Shown: positions 12,006-12,312 of the stretch, one piece after another
Numbering within the stretch: the stretch's first letter is position 1
How the letters are laid out: each line of letters begins with the position of its first letter
Origin: Nitrosopumilaceae archaeon
GTDB taxonomy: Archaea > Thermoproteota > Nitrososphaeria > Nitrososphaerales > Nitrosopumilaceae
DNA: 12,312 nt
Reading direction: 5' to 3'
Assembly (NCBI GenBank): GCA_013330055.1
Contig: DUJB01000004.1
Location: 21,721-34,032, forward strand
The notes under the pieces: model-generated
Databases searched by the model: none
What the model saw: the letters and a program-made list of their open reading frames with translations, nothing else
What the model was told of the DNA's origin: nothing
Position numbers and translations under genes: made by a program

Positions 12006-12312
12006 TTAGTTAAGCGTTTCTGAATTTGTAATAATTATTTTCATCGAGTCGTTTCCTTGGTGTGCATATTCTAGCGCATTGTGAGAGTCCACAAGATCAA
12101 ATTTATGAGTTATCATACTTTTGACATTGGTCTTCCCCTCTTGTATTAATTTGAGTGCATCTAGTGTATCACTATCTGATGCGGCATAGCTCGGTGTTAT
12201 TGTTATTTCCTTCGAGTACACCTTGCTCATGTCAACTGAAAGTTTTGCATCTTTTGTTGGTACTCCAAACAAAACAACAGTACCTCCTTTTCTAACAAAT
12301 TCTATTGCTTGA
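12006..12312 (-). CDS. Zinc-type medium-chain alcohol dehydrogenase, C-terminal part (5' end outside window)
   Basis: The last 101 codons of a medium-chain dehydrogenase/reductase enter from the right edge; the frame is open from 12311. RKGGTVVLFGVPT is the end of the NAD(P)-binding Rossmann fold, and KVYSKEITITPSYAASDSDTLDALKLIQEGK followed by HKFDLVDSHNALEYAHQG is the typical C-terminal part of the sorbitol/threonine dehydrogenase-like branch, ending in a KIIIT strand. A TTG at 12272 could be mistaken for a start, but coding clearly continues upstream in frame, so the gene is truncated only by the window. The zinc ligands and the substrate site are outside the view, so the substrate is unknown. 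It precedes the LsrF-like gene by 34 bases and is probably in the same operon. Confidence 0.85.
   Translation of the reverse strand, partial: QAIEFVRKGGTVVLFGVPTKDAKLSVDMSKVYSKEITITPSYAASDSDTLDALKLIQEGKTNVKSMITHKFDLVDSHNALEYAHQGNDSMKIIITNSETLN

Noticed and set aside
12006..12272. A complete 88-residue protein starting at TTG 12272
   Set aside because: The frame stays open to the window edge and the upstream codons (QAIEFVRKGGTVV) match the dehydrogenase Rossmann fold, so it is a truncated larger gene.
1..12312. CRISPR array, insertion sequence, prophage or defence system
   Set aside because: No spaced direct repeats, transposase, integrase, nuclease or toxin motifs are visible; the window is core metabolism and housekeeping.

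Overview
The window is most consistent with the chromosome of an ammonia-oxidising archaeon of the Nitrososphaerota (Thaumarchaeota), probably close to Nitrosopumilus. This is inferred from AT-rich DNA, an archaeal-type AspRS without the bacterial insert, several genes whose start codon sits about 25-30 bases after an A/T-rich TATA-like box (leaderless style), frequent TTG/GTG starts, tight gene packing, and an archaeal-style cluster of branched-chain amino acid genes. The species assignment is from memory of gene content, not from a search.

Layout: 1-1719 (+) is the C-terminal half of an SMC chromosome-organising ATPase whose 5' part lies outside the window. 1716-3671 (-) holds two ATPase subunits of an oligopeptide/dipeptide ABC transporter (dppD then dppF), with no permease or binding protein nearby. 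3762-5757 (+) holds a small unknown protein, aspartyl-tRNA synthetase, and a small membrane protein with four CxxC pairs. 5754-10466 (-) is an operon-like block ilvB-ilvN-leuA-leuB, with neighbours abutting or overlapping by 0-11 bases, for valine, leucine and isoleucine synthesis. 10467-10694 is a divergent regulatory region. 10695-11153 (+) is a small NTF2/SnoaL-like protein. 11150-11971 (-) is a class I aldolase-fold enzyme closely resembling LsrF, preceded at 12006-12312 by the C-terminal end of a zinc-type alcohol dehydrogenase cut by the window edge.

How the genes work together: IlvB and IlvN form acetohydroxyacid synthase, the first common step of branched-chain synthesis; LeuA and LeuB act in the leucine branch. 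IlvN keeps the residues known to bind the feedback inhibitor valine. The other pathway enzymes (IlvC, IlvD, LeuC/LeuD, IlvE) are not in this window.

The most interesting signal is the ilvB leader. Downstream of a TATA-like box lies a 20-codon open frame that starts in a leaderless position and ends SLLVDLML-stop. Its stop codon lies inside a perfect 16-bp palindrome, followed by a T-rich tract and then the ilvB ribosome binding site. This has the form of a bacterial-type branched-chain leader-peptide attenuator, which I do not know to be described in this archaeal group. Other points to check are a probable 5' frame break in the NTF2-like gene, a Glu in place of the conserved Asp of the GDG motif of IlvB, a possible two-zinc cross-brace membrane protein, an LsrF-like enzyme in an archaeon, and three convergent gene pairs that all overlap by exactly four bases at their stop codons.
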